Below, in pieces: positions 55,156 through 63,858 of a stretch of 64,000 nt of DNA. Source of the stretch: an uncultured Lachnospiraceae bacterium (GTDB lineage Bacteria > Bacillota > Clostridia > Lachnospirales > Lachnospiraceae); contig CAMNTM010000013.1 in assembly GCA_946558465.1 (NCBI GenBank), forward strand, positions 1 to 64,000. Direction: 5' to 3'. The notes below the pieces were generated by a model. It saw nothing but the letters and a program-made list of their open reading frames with translations, did not search any database and was not told where the DNA came from. The translations under genes and the position numbers were made by a program. Position 1 is the first letter of the stretch. Each line of letters begins with the position of its first letter.

Positions 55156-56130
55156 ATGCGGAAAAGTGGAAGATTCATGAGAAAGAGTCAGAGAAAGAAG
55201 AGAACGGGAAAGAAAGGGAGATTTTTTATAACTGTGCTTCTTGTATCCGCTGCGGTTTTTATGTGCGTCTGGTCCGGTCTTACAGGCTGGCCGGACGCAT
55301 GTATTATCAGTGAGATAGTTAAGGGAGGCGGAAGAAGAGGGAATGAATCCCCCGAAACAGCGGGCCAGGCAGCTATGCCCGCATGGCTGTTTGACGGCGG
55401 CCGTATGGCTTTTGACTTTGACAACGGGAGTGAAGGCGCATACCAATCCAGTTTAAAGATAGAGAATACAACAGGCGTGGAAGCGGGCACGGTTCTCTCT
55501 TCCGGTAAAATTGATATCGGTGCGCCGGAGAAATATTTTACAATTCAGGAAATTGATGATAACATTTTCAAAAATGTAAATGGAAAATCTTATCATGAAA
55601 ATGGGGATATTTCTCTGAATGAGCTGCGTTATTTAAAACTTCTGCATTATAATTATGAGCACGAGATACAGGTCGGCGAATTGATTGTCAACGAGAAGAT
55701 TGCCGAAGACTGCAGAAATATATTCCGGGAATTATTCGAGCAGGAATACGAGATTCAGTCCATGCGTCTGGTAGACAATTACTGGACGGGAGACAGCGGA
55801 GAAACCGATAAGAATTCTATCGAGCATAATAATACATCTGCTTTTCACTATCGGGTGATAACGGGAGGAGCTGCGTTGTCAGAGCATGCTTTAGGATATG
55901 CCGTTGACGTGAATCCGCTGCAGAATCCTTATGTGAATCTGGATAGAGACGGTAATCCGACGCAGTATTATAAAGATATGGAGCTTTATCTAGATAGAAC
56001 ATCGGGCGCCGGACATATGATTACGTCGGAAGATATTTGTTATCAGACATTTATCAAATACGGGTTTTCCTGGGGAGGAGACTGGGAAAATCCGAAAGAT
56101 TACCAGCATTTTGAGAAAAAAATAGAGTAA
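55156..56130 (+). CDS. M15 family D,D/L,D-carboxypeptidase-like (VanY type), membrane-anchored
   Basis: A protein of about 324 residues with a basic N-terminus and one membrane segment (about residues 25-42, FFITVLLVSAAVFM), then an outer domain. The zinc-site motif SEHALGYAVDVNP and the final DYQHFE are those of M15 peptidases that trim peptidoglycan stem peptides. The start could also be ATG 55177, which has GTGGAAG before it. It starts 33 bp behind tyrS and may be expressed from the same T-box transcript, though this is not certain. Confidence 0.87.
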   Translation: MRKSGRFMRKSQRKKRTGKKGRFFITVLLVSAAVFMCVWSGLTGWPDACIISEIVKGGGRRGNESPETAGQAAMPAWLFDGGRMAFDFDNGSEGAYQSSLKIENTTGVEAGTVLSSGKIDIGAPEKYFTIQEIDDNIFKNVNGKSYHENGDISLNELRYLKLLHYNYEHEIQVGELIVNEKIAEDCRNIFRELFEQEYEIQSMRLVDNYWTGDSGETDKNSIEHNNTSAFHYRVITGGAALSEHALGYAVDVNPLQNPYVNLDRDGNPTQYYKDMELYLDRTSGAGHMITSEDICYQTFIKYGFSWGGDWENPKDYQHFEKKIE

Positions 56131-56209
56131 GTGGCCTGTATAAAAATGAAGAAACTGGATATTTTAAATAAGCCAAATCGATTTATAATGTACCTGACTT
56201 GAAAATATT

Positions 56210-56260
56210 TTATGCCCGTGAAGCAGCGAGTCAGGCAGCCATGCCTGCACGGATATTTGG
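56210..56260. repeat. Structured CCCG/GAAGCA repeat, copy B
   Basis: From TTATGCCCGTGAAGCAGCGA to GGATATTTGG. CCGTG and CACGG pair as an outer stem, AGGC and GCCT as an inner stem. Compared with copy A (53.1 kb) the inner stem changes both members of one base pair, supporting a conserved RNA or DNA hairpin. Confidence 0.75.
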
Positions 56261-56291
56261 CGGCTGCCGCGAGGGTCAAATACTCCGCTGC

Positions 56292-56354
56292 CTGCTGCGC
56301 TGGAGGTTTGATGCCCGGTCAGTCTGCTGCGCCGGAGGTTTGATGCCGGTCAGC
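56292..56354. repeat. Tandem duplication of about 32 bp upstream of pdxS
   Basis: Two adjacent units starting CTGCTGCGC (56292 and 56324) and containing GGAGGTTTGATGCC then GGTCAG; they differ by a C/T change, a one-base indel and the last base. The remaining space between the M15 gene and pdxS (56131-56391) holds only this, the copy B repeat and the pdxS ribosome binding site AGGAGG. Confidence 0.85.
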
Positions 56355-56391
56355 CTGCCGCGGGTTATCTGATTGACAGGAGGTACATAGT

Positions 56392-57267
56392 ATGAGTGAA
56401 AAGAGATATGAGCTTAACAAGCAGCTGGCACAGATGCTTAAGGGCGGCGTCATTATGGATGTTACGACGCCGGAGCAGGCGAGAATTGCCGAGGAGGCCG
56501 GAGCGTGTGCGGTCATGGCGTTGGAAAGGATTCCGGCGGATATCCGGGCGGCCGGAGGTGTGTCTCGTATGAGCGACCCGAAAATGATTCGAGGTATCCA
56601 GGAAGCTGTTTCCATTCCGGTTATGGCAAAATGCAGAATCGGACATTTTGTGGAGGCTCAGATTCTGGAAGCTATTGAAATTGACTATATCGATGAAAGC
56701 GAGGTACTTTCTCCGGCAGACGACAGGCATCATATTTGTAAACGGAAATTTAAGGTTCCCTTTGTGTGCGGCGCAAGGGATTTGGGCGAAGCGTTAAGGC
56801 GGATAGCCGAGGGGGCCTCTATGATTCGGACAAAAGGGGAGCCGGGTACTGGTGATGTTATACAGGCAGTCCGGCACATGCGTACGATGAATGCAGAGAT
56901 GAGGAGGATTCAGCATCTCAGAGGTGACGAGCTTTTTGAGGCGGCAAAGGAGCTGCAGGTTCCGATTGATTTGATAGAATATGTACATGAAAATGGGAAA
57001 CTGCCCGTTGTGAATTTTGCGGCCGGAGGCGTAGCGACTCCCGCAGATGCGGCTCTTATGATGCAGCTGGGAGCGGAAGGCGTTTTCGTGGGCTCCGGAA
57101 TATTCAAATCCGGCAATCCGAAGAAGCGTGCGGCGGCAATTGTAAAGGCTGTGACGAATTATACGGATGCAAGAATGATTGCAGAATTATCGGAGGATTT
57201 GGGAGAAGCGATGGCAGGCATCAATGAAAATGAAATAGAGCTTTTGATGGCGGAGCGGGGAAACTAA
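56392..57267 (+). CDS. pdxS: Pyridoxal 5'-phosphate synthase, PdxS subunit
   Basis: A 291-residue TIM-barrel synthase that makes PLP from ribose-5-phosphate, glyceraldehyde-3-phosphate and ammonia. Asp23 is in [15 protein letters not shown], the active lysine Lys80 in [14 protein letters not shown] and the second lysine lies in [11 protein letters not shown]. It ends 1 base before pdxT, whose product supplies ammonia. GACAGGAGG precedes the ATG. Confidence 0.96.
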   Translation: MSEKRYELNKQLAQMLKGGVIMDVTTPEQARIAEEAGACAVMALERIPADIRAAGGVSRMSDPKMIRGIQEAVSIPVMAKCRIGHFVEAQILEAIEIDYIDESEVLSPADDRHHICKRKFKVPFVCGARDLGEALRRIAEGASMIRTKGEPGTGDVIQAVRHMRTMNAEMRRIQHLRGDELFEAAKELQVPIDLIEYVHENGKLPVVNFAAGGVATPADAALMMQLGAEGVFVGSGIFKSGNPKKRAAAIVKAVTNYTDARMIAELSEDLGEAMAGINENEIELLMAERGN

Positions 57268-57268
57268 G

Positions 57269-57856
57269 ATGACGGTTGCAGTTTTGGCTCTGCAAGGGGC
57301 CTTCGCGGAGCACGGAAATATGCTGGAAAGACTGGGAGCAGAGTATTTTGAAATTCGTAAATATGAAGATATAAAAAGACCCTTTGACGCATTGATTCTT
57401 CCGGGAGGAGAAAGTACTGTGATGGGAAAGCTTCTTAGAGAGCTTAAGCTTCTAAAGCCGATCCGGGAAAGAATAGAAGCAGGGATGCCTGTATTTGGAA
57501 CATGTGCAGGGCTCATTCTTCTGTCAGGCAGGGTAGAGCCGGAGATGACAAGGGGATGCCTGGGTACGATGGATATACGCGTGAAACGAAATGCCTACGG
57601 AAGACAGCTGGGAAGCTTTTATACGGAAGGTGAGTTTCGGGGAATCGGAAGGATTCCCATGACATTTATCCGTGCGCCGTATATCTCGGACGTGTATGGA
57701 AGCACGAGGATTCTGGCAGAGACAGGCGGAAGGATTGTGGCTGCCAGACAGGGAAATCAGCTTGTTACTGCATTTCATCCGGAGCTTTCAGATGATGCTC
57801 GTGTGCACAAATATTTTCTGGATATGATAAAAGAGGAAAGGGATACAAAAATATGA
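57269..57856 (+). CDS. pdxT: Pyridoxal 5'-phosphate synthase, PdxT glutaminase subunit
   Basis: A 195-residue class I glutaminase. GGESTVMGKLL is near residue 47, the nucleophile is Cys79 in FGTCAGLILL, and the His-Glu pair is in TAFHPEL near residue 170. It hands ammonia to PdxS in the 24-subunit complex. The last four bases overlap the start of the LysR gene, so all three genes are one operon. Confidence 0.95.
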   Translation: MTVAVLALQGAFAEHGNMLERLGAEYFEIRKYEDIKRPFDALILPGGESTVMGKLLRELKLLKPIRERIEAGMPVFGTCAGLILLSGRVEPEMTRGCLGTMDIRVKRNAYGRQLGSFYTEGEFRGIGRIPMTFIRAPYISDVYGSTRILAETGGRIVAARQGNQLVTAFHPELSDDARVHKYFLDMIKEERDTKI

Positions 57857-58788
57857 CACTGACTCAGCTGCGTTATATACTTGCAATTGCAGATACCGGC
57901 TCCATGAATGAGGCGGCAAAGAGACTCTTTATCGCTCAGCCAAGCCTGTCCCAGGCAGTGAGAGAGCTGGAGACAGAGATAGGATTTGAGCTGTTTAAAA
58001 GAAGCAGCCGCGGGGTGGCGCTTACACCGGAAGGACAGGAGTTTTTTGGATATGCAAGACAGGTGGCGGAGCAGTATGAACTGATGGAATCCCGGTATAT
58101 CAAAAGAAAAAACGTAAAAAAGAAATTTGCAGTTTCCATGCAGCACTATACCTTTGCCGTCAATGCATTTGCAGAGATGGTTAAGCAGTTCGGCATGGAC
58201 GAGTATGAGTTTGCAATTCGCGAGACAAAGACCTATGAGGTTATTGAGGATGTGAAAAGCTTCCGCAGTGAAGTCGGAATTCTGTACTTGAATGATTTTA
58301 ACTGTAACGTGCTGAGTAAGCTGTTCAAAGAGTCGGAGCTTCAGTTTCATCCGCTTCTGGAGTGCGGTGTCTATGTCTATATGTGGAAGGGGCATCCGTT
58401 GTCCGACAGAGAAGAAATCGACATAGAGGAGCTGGAAGAATATCCCTGTCTGGCTTTTGAGCAGGGCAGTTACAATTCTTTTTATTTTGCCGAGGAAGTT
58501 CTGAGCACCTATGAGTATAAGCAGATAATCAGAGCAAACGACCGGGCGACACTTTTAAACCTCATGACGGGTCTGAACGGGTATACGCTTTGCTGTGGCA
58601 TTATCTGCGAGGCGTTAAACGGAGGAGAGTACTGTGCGGTGAAGCTTAGAACAGACGAACGCATGACTATCGGCTATATAAAACGTAAGGGGGTTGCGCT
58701 CAGTCCGCTGGGCGAGAAGTATGTGGAAGAGATTAAAAAATTCCGTTCTATGGATAAGGTAAGTATAGAACGCCAGGGCTGGTTATAG
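57853..58788 (+). CDS. LysR family transcriptional regulator
   Basis: A 311-residue regulator. The winged helix-turn-helix is at residues 1-62 (LTQLRYILAIADTGSMNEAA, then QPSLSQAVRELE), followed by a co-inducer domain. It overlaps pdxT by 4 bases (ATGA) with no room for its own promoter. LysR regulators of this kind often control cysteine or methionine genes, and an O-acetylhomoserine sulfhydrylase gene lies downstream. B6 genes are more often controlled by MocR-type PdxR, so this arrangement is unusual. Confidence 0.88.
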   Translation: MTLTQLRYILAIADTGSMNEAAKRLFIAQPSLSQAVRELETEIGFELFKRSSRGVALTPEGQEFFGYARQVAEQYELMESRYIKRKNVKKKFAVSMQHYTFAVNAFAEMVKQFGMDEYEFAIRETKTYEVIEDVKSFRSEVGILYLNDFNCNVLSKLFKESELQFHPLLECGVYVYMWKGHPLSDREEIDIEELEEYPCLAFEQGSYNSFYFAEEVLSTYEYKQIIRANDRATLLNLMTGLNGYTLCCGIICEALNGGEYCAVKLRTDERMTIGYIKRKGVALSPLGEKYVEEIKKFRSMDKVSIERQGWL

Positions 58789-58816
58789 GAGGAAACTATA
58801 TCCAGTCCTCTTTTTT
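58787..58816 (+). terminator. Weak terminator behind the pdxST-lysR operon
   Basis: AGGAGGA (58787-58793) can pair with TCCTCTT (58806-58812), followed by a T run to 58816. Confidence 0.5.
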
Positions 58817-58857
58817 ATGTATTAGACAGGGAAAGCGTTATGTATTAACATAGGCTT

Positions 58858-59025
58858 ATCAAATATGCAGCAGCAAACATGCGGTATCAAATATGCAGCA
58901 GTAAACATGCGGCATCAAATACGCAGCAGCAGACATGTGGCATCAAATACGCAGCAGCAAGCATGCGGCATCAAATATGCAGTGTCGAATACATATTATC
59001 AAATATGCAGCAGACATGCAGCAGT
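58858..59025. repeat. 28-bp minisatellite, six units
   Basis: ATCAAAT recurs at 58858, 58886, 58914, 58942, 58970 and 58998, exactly 28 bp apart. Units follow ATCAAATATGCAGCAGCAAA plus a CATGCGGT-type end; the fifth and sixth are degenerate. Since 28 is not a multiple of three, it does not encode a peptide repeat. It fills the leader of the sulfhydrylase gene. Confidence 0.93.
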
Positions 59026-59054
59026 TAGAACATCACAGAAAAGGAGAGACAGCT

Positions 59055-60362
59055 ATGAGTAAAAAGAGAAGAGAAGAAAGAAACTTTAAATTTGAAACAT
59101 TACAGCTTCATGTAGGACAGGAGCAGCCGGACCCGGTGACAGATGCAAGGGCAGTGCCGATTTATCAGACCTCCTCCTATGTATTCAGAAACAGCGAGCA
59201 TGCGGCAGCCAGATTCGGGCTTTCGGATGCGGGCAATATCTACGGACGTCTTACAAATCCTACGGAGGACGTATTTGAAAAAAGAATCGCGGCGCTGGAA
59301 GGCGGTATAGCGGCGCTGGCAGCAGCCTCCGGAGCGGCGGCAATTACCTATACATTTCAGAATCTGGCACAGAAGGGCGACCATATCGTATCAGCAAAAA
59401 ATATTTATGGAGGCACCTATAATCTGCTGGCGCATACACTGCCACAGTATGGGATTACGGCTTCATTTGCAGATGTATTTGATTATGAAGCGCTGGAAGC
59501 TGCGATTCAGGAAAACACGAAAGCGGTATTCATTGAAACTCTGGGTAACCCTAACTCAGATGTTGTGGATATTGAAAGAGTGGCGGGAATTGCTCATGCA
59601 CATAAGATTCCGCTGGTGGTGGACAATACATTTGCGACGCCATATCTGGTAAGGCCGATAGAATACGGCGCAGATATTGTCGTACATTCTGCCACAAAAT
59701 TCATCGGCGGACATGGAACGACCATAGGAGGTGTGATTGTAGACAGTGGAAAATTCGACTGGGAGGCTTCCGGGAAATTTGCTTCTCTGACGGAGCCGAA
59801 TCCGAGTTATCATGGAGTAAGCTTTACAAAGGCGGTGGGAGCGGCGGCGTTCGTTACAAAGATTCGCGCGGTTCTGCTTCGGGATATGGGTGCTACTTTG
59901 TCTCCCTTCCATGCGTTTATTTTCCTGCAGGGGCTTGAGACCTTGTCGCTGCGTGTAGAGCGGCACGTGGAAAATGCACTGAAAGTAGTAAAATATCTGG
60001 AAAAACATCCGCAGGTAGAAGCGGTACATCATCCTTCTGTGTCAGAAAATGAAGAGCAGAGGAGATTGTATGCAAAATATTTTCCAAAGGGCGGCGGCTC
60101 TATCTTTACCTTTGAAATAAAGGGAGATGCCGGGAAAGCGAAAGAGTTCATTGATAATCTGGAGCTGTTTTCCCTGCTTGCCAATGTGGCGGATGTGAAG
60201 TCGCTGGTGATTCATCCGGCAACGACAACGCACAGCCAGTGTACGGAGGAGGAGCTTCTGAGTCAGGGAATAAAGCCGAATACTATCCGGCTGTCCATTG
60301 GAACAGAAAATATTGACGACATTATCGAGGACCTGGAGGAAGCTTTTAAAGCAGTAGAATAG
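59055..60362 (+). CDS. metY: O-acetylhomoserine sulfhydrylase (aminocarboxypropyltransferase)
   Basis: A 435-residue PLP enzyme of the Cys/Met metabolism family that makes homocysteine from O-acetylhomoserine and sulfide. Signs are FETLQLHVGQEQPDPVTDAR, YGRLTNPTEDVFE and the PLP lysine Lys215 in HSATKFIGGHGTTIGG. The length of about 430 fits MetY rather than MetB (about 380). The ATG at 59055 follows AAGGAGA; a longer frame upstream runs through the minisatellite and is not real. It uses the PLP made by the operon upstream. Confidence 0.92.
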   Translation: MSKKRREERNFKFETLQLHVGQEQPDPVTDARAVPIYQTSSYVFRNSEHAAARFGLSDAGNIYGRLTNPTEDVFEKRIAALEGGIAALAAASGAAAITYTFQNLAQKGDHIVSAKNIYGGTYNLLAHTLPQYGITASFADVFDYEALEAAIQENTKAVFIETLGNPNSDVVDIERVAGIAHAHKIPLVVDNTFATPYLVRPIEYGADIVVHSATKFIGGHGTTIGGVIVDSGKFDWEASGKFASLTEPNPSYHGVSFTKAVGAAAFVTKIRAVLLRDMGATLSPFHAFIFLQGLETLSLRVERHVENALKVVKYLEKHPQVEAVHHPSVSENEEQRRLYAKYFPKGGGSIFTFEIKGDAGKAKEFIDNLELFSLLANVADVKSLVIHPATTTHSQCTEEELLSQGIKPNTIRLSIGTENIDDIIEDLEEAFKAVE

Positions 60363-60482
60363 TTCTGTACAAAAAGACATTTATAAAGAATTAATTAAGA
60401 CAGCAGAGTCAGTCCGTATGGAAAGCATTCATGAAGTATTAATGATTTACAGACATAAATATTAAGAAAGTTTTGAGATAAT

Positions 60483-60549
60483 CCCCTTATAATAAAAAAT
60501 GATGTCGGGTTAAAGTTTTATTGATTTTGGCATCATAAATTATAAGGGG
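60483..60549 (+). promoter_or_regulatory. Long hairpin that buries the vanZ ribosome binding site
   Basis: CCCCTTATAAT (60483-60493) pairs perfectly with ATTATAAGGGG (60539-60549); inside, ATGATG (60499-60504) pairs with CATCAT (60531-60536). The right arm contains the AAGGGGG ribosome binding site of the next gene, so translation may be controlled, or the structure may be a small mobile palindrome. Confidence 0.6.
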
Positions 60550-60557
60550 GTTTTATC

Positions 60558-61190
60558 ATGAGTATATTTGGCTGGTATTCGCTTGGATGCGTGATGATTC
60601 CGTGTCTGCTCATTCAAATTCTATTAATTGTGAAAAGTCAAAGGCTTCGCGGGAATAAAAACAGGGATATAAGGAAAAAGGAGCTGGGACTGCATTTCAT
60701 TCAGGTATGCATATTTCTGATATATATCTGGATGGTACTGGAAGTTACGGGCATAGGGCTGTTATCAGATATTCTGCGCAGTGAAACAAAACTTCTGGCG
60801 GGCGGCGTAAATCTGATTCCTTTCGATTCAGGAGTGAGAGGATATATCCTGAATATAATTATGCTGATGCCCTTTGGATTTTTGACAGCATTTATCTGGA
60901 AGGAATGCCGGAATGTATGGAGGGCGCTGGCGTCTGGTATGGGATTTTCGCTGTTAATTGAGTTTACCCAGCTGTTTAACTACAGGACGACAGATATCGA
61001 CGATTTGGCTGCCAACACATGCGGGGCTGTGATTGGTTATCTGATATGGAAAGTATTCCACCGCATATTCGGCGATATTATGCAGACAGATAGACTATGC
61101 AAAAATGAGGAAATACTTTATGTACTTGCGGCAATGGGAGGGACATTTTTGCTGTTTAACCCGTACCTGCTTCTGAGTTTCTATAACTGA
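60558..61190 (+). CDS. VanZ family membrane protein
   Basis: A 210-residue protein with five predicted helices and the VanZ core: NLIPFD near residue 92, LNIIMLMPFGFLTAFI near residue 104, and LLIEFTQLFNYRTTDIDDLA followed by NTCGAVIGYL. VanZ-like proteins give low-level resistance to teicoplanin or lipoglycopeptides in some hosts; in most Clostridia their role is unknown. The start lies 8 bases after AAGGGGG. Confidence 0.88.
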   Translation: MSIFGWYSLGCVMIPCLLIQILLIVKSQRLRGNKNRDIRKKELGLHFIQVCIFLIYIWMVLEVTGIGLLSDILRSETKLLAGGVNLIPFDSGVRGYILNIIMLMPFGFLTAFIWKECRNVWRALASGMGFSLLIEFTQLFNYRTTDIDDLAANTCGAVIGYLIWKVFHRIFGDIMQTDRLCKNEEILYVLAAMGGTFLLFNPYLLLSFYN

Positions 61191-61292
61191 ATGTGAAAGC
61201 TTCAATATAAAAAGCTGGACAAAGCTGCGCCCACAGGGATAAAATGGTAATAGACCCCTTTGGCTGCAGAGGGTATTGTAGGAGGTATGTCA

Positions 61293-62467
61293 ATGGATAA
61301 TTTTACATTTTACAGTCCGACTTATTTCGTGTTCGGGCATGATGAGGAAAAAATGCGGGTCATTATGTAAAGCGCTTCGGAGGAAATAAGGTGCTTGTAC
61401 ATTTTGGCGGTAATTCAGCGAGAAGCTCAGGTCTTCTGGACCGGGTGGAGGCATCTCTTAAGGCGGAGGGGCTGGAGTATGTTGAGCTTGGCGGCGTAAG
61501 GCCGAACCCGAGAAGCGGGCTTGTATATGAGGGAATTGAGCTGTGCCGGAAGGAAAAGGTTGATTTTATACTGGCGGTGGGCGGCGGAAGTACGATTGAT
61601 TCTGCGAAGGCTATTGCCGCGGGTGTACCCTATGACGGAGATTTCTGGGACTTTTACCGTGGAAAAGCATTTTCGGAAGCGCTGCCTGTCGGCACTGTGC
61701 TTACGATTGCTGCGGCAGGAAGCGAAGGCTCTGCGGATTCGGTAATTACATATGAGGATGGCATGTATAAGAGAGGAGCAACCTCGGAGGCGTTAAGGCC
61801 TGCATTTTCCATTCTGAATCCGGCGTTGACCCAGACGCTTCCGGCGTATCAGACTGCATGCGGCATTACGGATATTATGGCGCATCTATTCGAGCGTTAC
61901 TTTACGAATACAAAAGAGGTGGAAGTGACAGATAGGATGATAGAGGGACTTCTGATGACGATGATTCACGAAGCGCCGAGAGTGATTGCCGACCCGGATA
62001 ATTACGAGGCGCGTGCGAATATAATGTGGGCGGGAATGATGGCGCATAATAATTCCTGCGGCGTCGGACGGGTTCAGGACTGGTCGAGCCATGATATAGA
62101 GCATGAGCTGTCGGCAATCTATGACTGTGCACATGGCGCTGGTCTGGCGGTTGTATTTCCGGCCTGGATGACCTATACGATGGAACATGATGTGAATCGG
62201 TTTGCCCAGCTTGCCTGCCGGGTGTGGGGCTGCTCTATGGATTTTGCGCATCCCGAGGCAGCGGCGCAGGCAGGTATAGCGGCGCTGAAAGCATTTCTTA
62301 AATCAATTGGAATGCCTGAGAATTTTGCCGGACTTGGGGCGAAGGAAGAGGATATTGAGCGGATGGCACATACCGCATGCTATGGAGACGGACGAAAAGG
62401 AACGATTGGAAACTTTGTGAAGCTGGATGAAAAAGACGTTGCAGATATATACAGGCTGATGCTGTAA
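61293..62467 (+). pseudogene. Iron-containing alcohol dehydrogenase with an N-terminal frameshift
   Basis: ATG 61293 follows AGGAGG and encodes MDNFTFYSPTYFVFGHDEEK, then runs into a stop after 25 codons. Adding one A to the A6 run at 61348-61353 joins this to the main frame, which continues NAGHYVKRFGGNKVLVHFGG. The full protein of about 390 residues is a BDH/YqhD-type alcohol dehydrogenase: VGGGSTIDSAKAIA (NAD loop), HLFERYF and HDIEHELSAIYDCAHGAGLA with the iron-binding histidines. Without the missing base only a truncated product without the first strand could be made. Confidence 0.8.
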
Positions 62468-62484
62468 GAGTCATAAAACATGCG

Positions 62485-62555
62485 GCCGGCGTGCAGGTGT
62501 GTACGCCGGCTTTAAGATGCTATGCAAATGAAAAAACCGTCCGGAGAACGGTTTT
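62485..62555 (+). terminator. Two hairpins between the dehydrogenase gene and greA
   Basis: GCCGGCGT / ACGCCGGC (62485-62492 with 62503-62510, then TTTAAG) and AAAACCGT / ACGGTTTT (62533-62540 with 62548-62555). Together they are likely to end transcription of the dehydrogenase gene. Confidence 0.7.
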
Positions 62556-62609
62556 AAGCCGCCATGCAAATTGGAGTGTATTTTTCATAAAAAAGGGAGG
62601 GCCGGGATT

Positions 62610-63113
62610 ATGGGTGAGCAGCTGACACAGAGTGATGTAAAGAAGATTCAGGAGGAGATAGAATACCGGAAGCTTGTGGTGCGGAAAAAAGAGCTGGAGG
62701 CGGTAAAGGAGGCTAGGGCGCAGGGGGATTTGAGCGAGAATTTTGAGTATAAGGCCGCTAAGCAGGATAAGAACCGGAATGAAAGCCGTATTCGTTATCT
62801 GGAGCGGATGCTTAAGAATGCCCGGATTGTGTCGGACAAATCAAAAGGAGACGAGGTGGGAATAAATAATACGGTAAAAGTTTATTTTGAAGAGGACGAC
62901 GAGACAGAGGAATACCGGCTGGTGACCAGCGTGAGAGGAAACTCCATGCAGGGCTTAATCAGCATAGAATCTCCGATGGGAAAAGCGCTTCTCGGGCATA
63001 AAGCCGGAGAAAGAGTGCTGGTAAAGACCGGCGAAGACAGCGGATACTATGTTGTAATAAAAGAAATCGATAAAACAACCGACGATTCCGGGGACAGCCT
63101 GCGGAAGTTTTAA
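62610..63113 (+). CDS. greA: Transcription elongation factor GreA/GreB
   Basis: A 167-residue factor. Residues 1-78 form the coiled-coil finger that enters the RNA polymerase channel, with the acidic tip in ARAQGDLSENFEYKAAKQ; residues 85-160 form the FKBP-like domain (SPMGKALLGHKAGERV). It rescues backtracked polymerase by stimulating transcript cleavage. The ATG at 62610 follows GGGAGG. It lies alone, and a second Gre factor may exist elsewhere. Confidence 0.93.
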   Translation: MGEQLTQSDVKKIQEEIEYRKLVVRKKELEAVKEARAQGDLSENFEYKAAKQDKNRNESRIRYLERMLKNARIVSDKSKGDEVGINNTVKVYFEEDDETEEYRLVTSVRGNSMQGLISIESPMGKALLGHKAGERVLVKTGEDSGYYVVIKEIDKTTDDSGDSLRKF

Positions 63114-63294
63114 CGGTTCTTTGGCTGATGTCAAATGCCATTTGAGAATACGGGCAGAAGTGTACCTTTTACAAACTGGATACGGAACTTGCATAAGCAC
63201 TTGCTGCTGATCGAAAGAAACAGTTAAGCGGCAGGTGCTTTTACTTTTTCAAAAAATCAGAGTACAAAACAATAGCAATAGATTTGCTCCTTGA

Positions 63295-63505
63295 AGCTTC
63301 ATTGTCATTGATACGCTGCAAAAGATACGTACCGCTTCCAAAGACAACGCCTACGTAAGCGATTACGGCGATATATCGCTGATAAAGGATTTTGCCGACA
63401 GGCATTCCGTTCGGTGGTGGTCGTCCATCACATCCGCAGGCAGAACGACAGCGATGTGTTCAACAAGGTATCTGGCACGATAGGGCAGACAGGAGCGGGG
63501 AAAAG
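63295..63505 (+). pseudogene. Fragment of a RepA-like AAA ATPase from a mobile element
   Basis: From about 63295 one frame encodes FIVIDTLQKIRTASKDNAYV and then SDYGDISLIKDFADRHSV. After a frame change near 63410 it continues VVVHHIRRQNDSDVFNKVSG and TIGQTGAG. This is the Walker B and following region of plasmid/ICE RepA-like ATPases. Both ends are missing. The preceding 63114-63294 shows no gene. Confidence 0.7.
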
Positions 63506-63537
63506 CAACGAAACGAAGCTTGAAACAGGCAAGGAAA

Positions 63538-63737
63538 ATACTTTATTATTTAAATTATTTGTTATGTCGCCAGAACGGGTTGCTGATATTGTTTATAATG
63601 CTCTTATGAAAAGAAAAACGGCAGTTGTGGCGGGAATTTACAACAAAATACTTGTTATGTCATCTTATATCCTGCCTGACAGATTAGTTGATTATTTTAG
63701 CAAGATGATGTTAGAAAAACAATGCCAAGCAGACTAA
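63538..63737 (+). pseudogene. C-terminal fragment of an SDR, fused in frame to the RepA-like fragment
   Basis: The frame that starts at 63414 continues past the RepA-like part into NTLLFKLFVMSPERVADIVY and KTAVVAGIYNKILVMSSYIL, a pattern typical of the last 60 residues of DltE-like short-chain dehydrogenases. The cofactor and catalytic parts are absent, so this is the debris of an insertion or deletion. Confidence 0.6.
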
Positions 63738-63858
63738 ATGAAAAACAACATTTAGCAGACAGTTTGTTCTTGCATACTAAGGGTGGCATAATTGCCTATT
63801 TTCCGTGGTGGTTTTCCATAAAAAAACATATATAATGTTATTTAAGAGGTGATATTAT

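Noticed and set aside
58858-59025. CRISPR array
   Set aside because: The repeats are directly adjacent with no spacers and the units drift, so it is a minisatellite. No cas genes are present.
58935-59054. Upstream extension of the sulfhydrylase frame through the minisatellite
   Set aside because: The 28-bp period shifts frame at each unit, and a good ribosome binding site lies right before ATG 59055.
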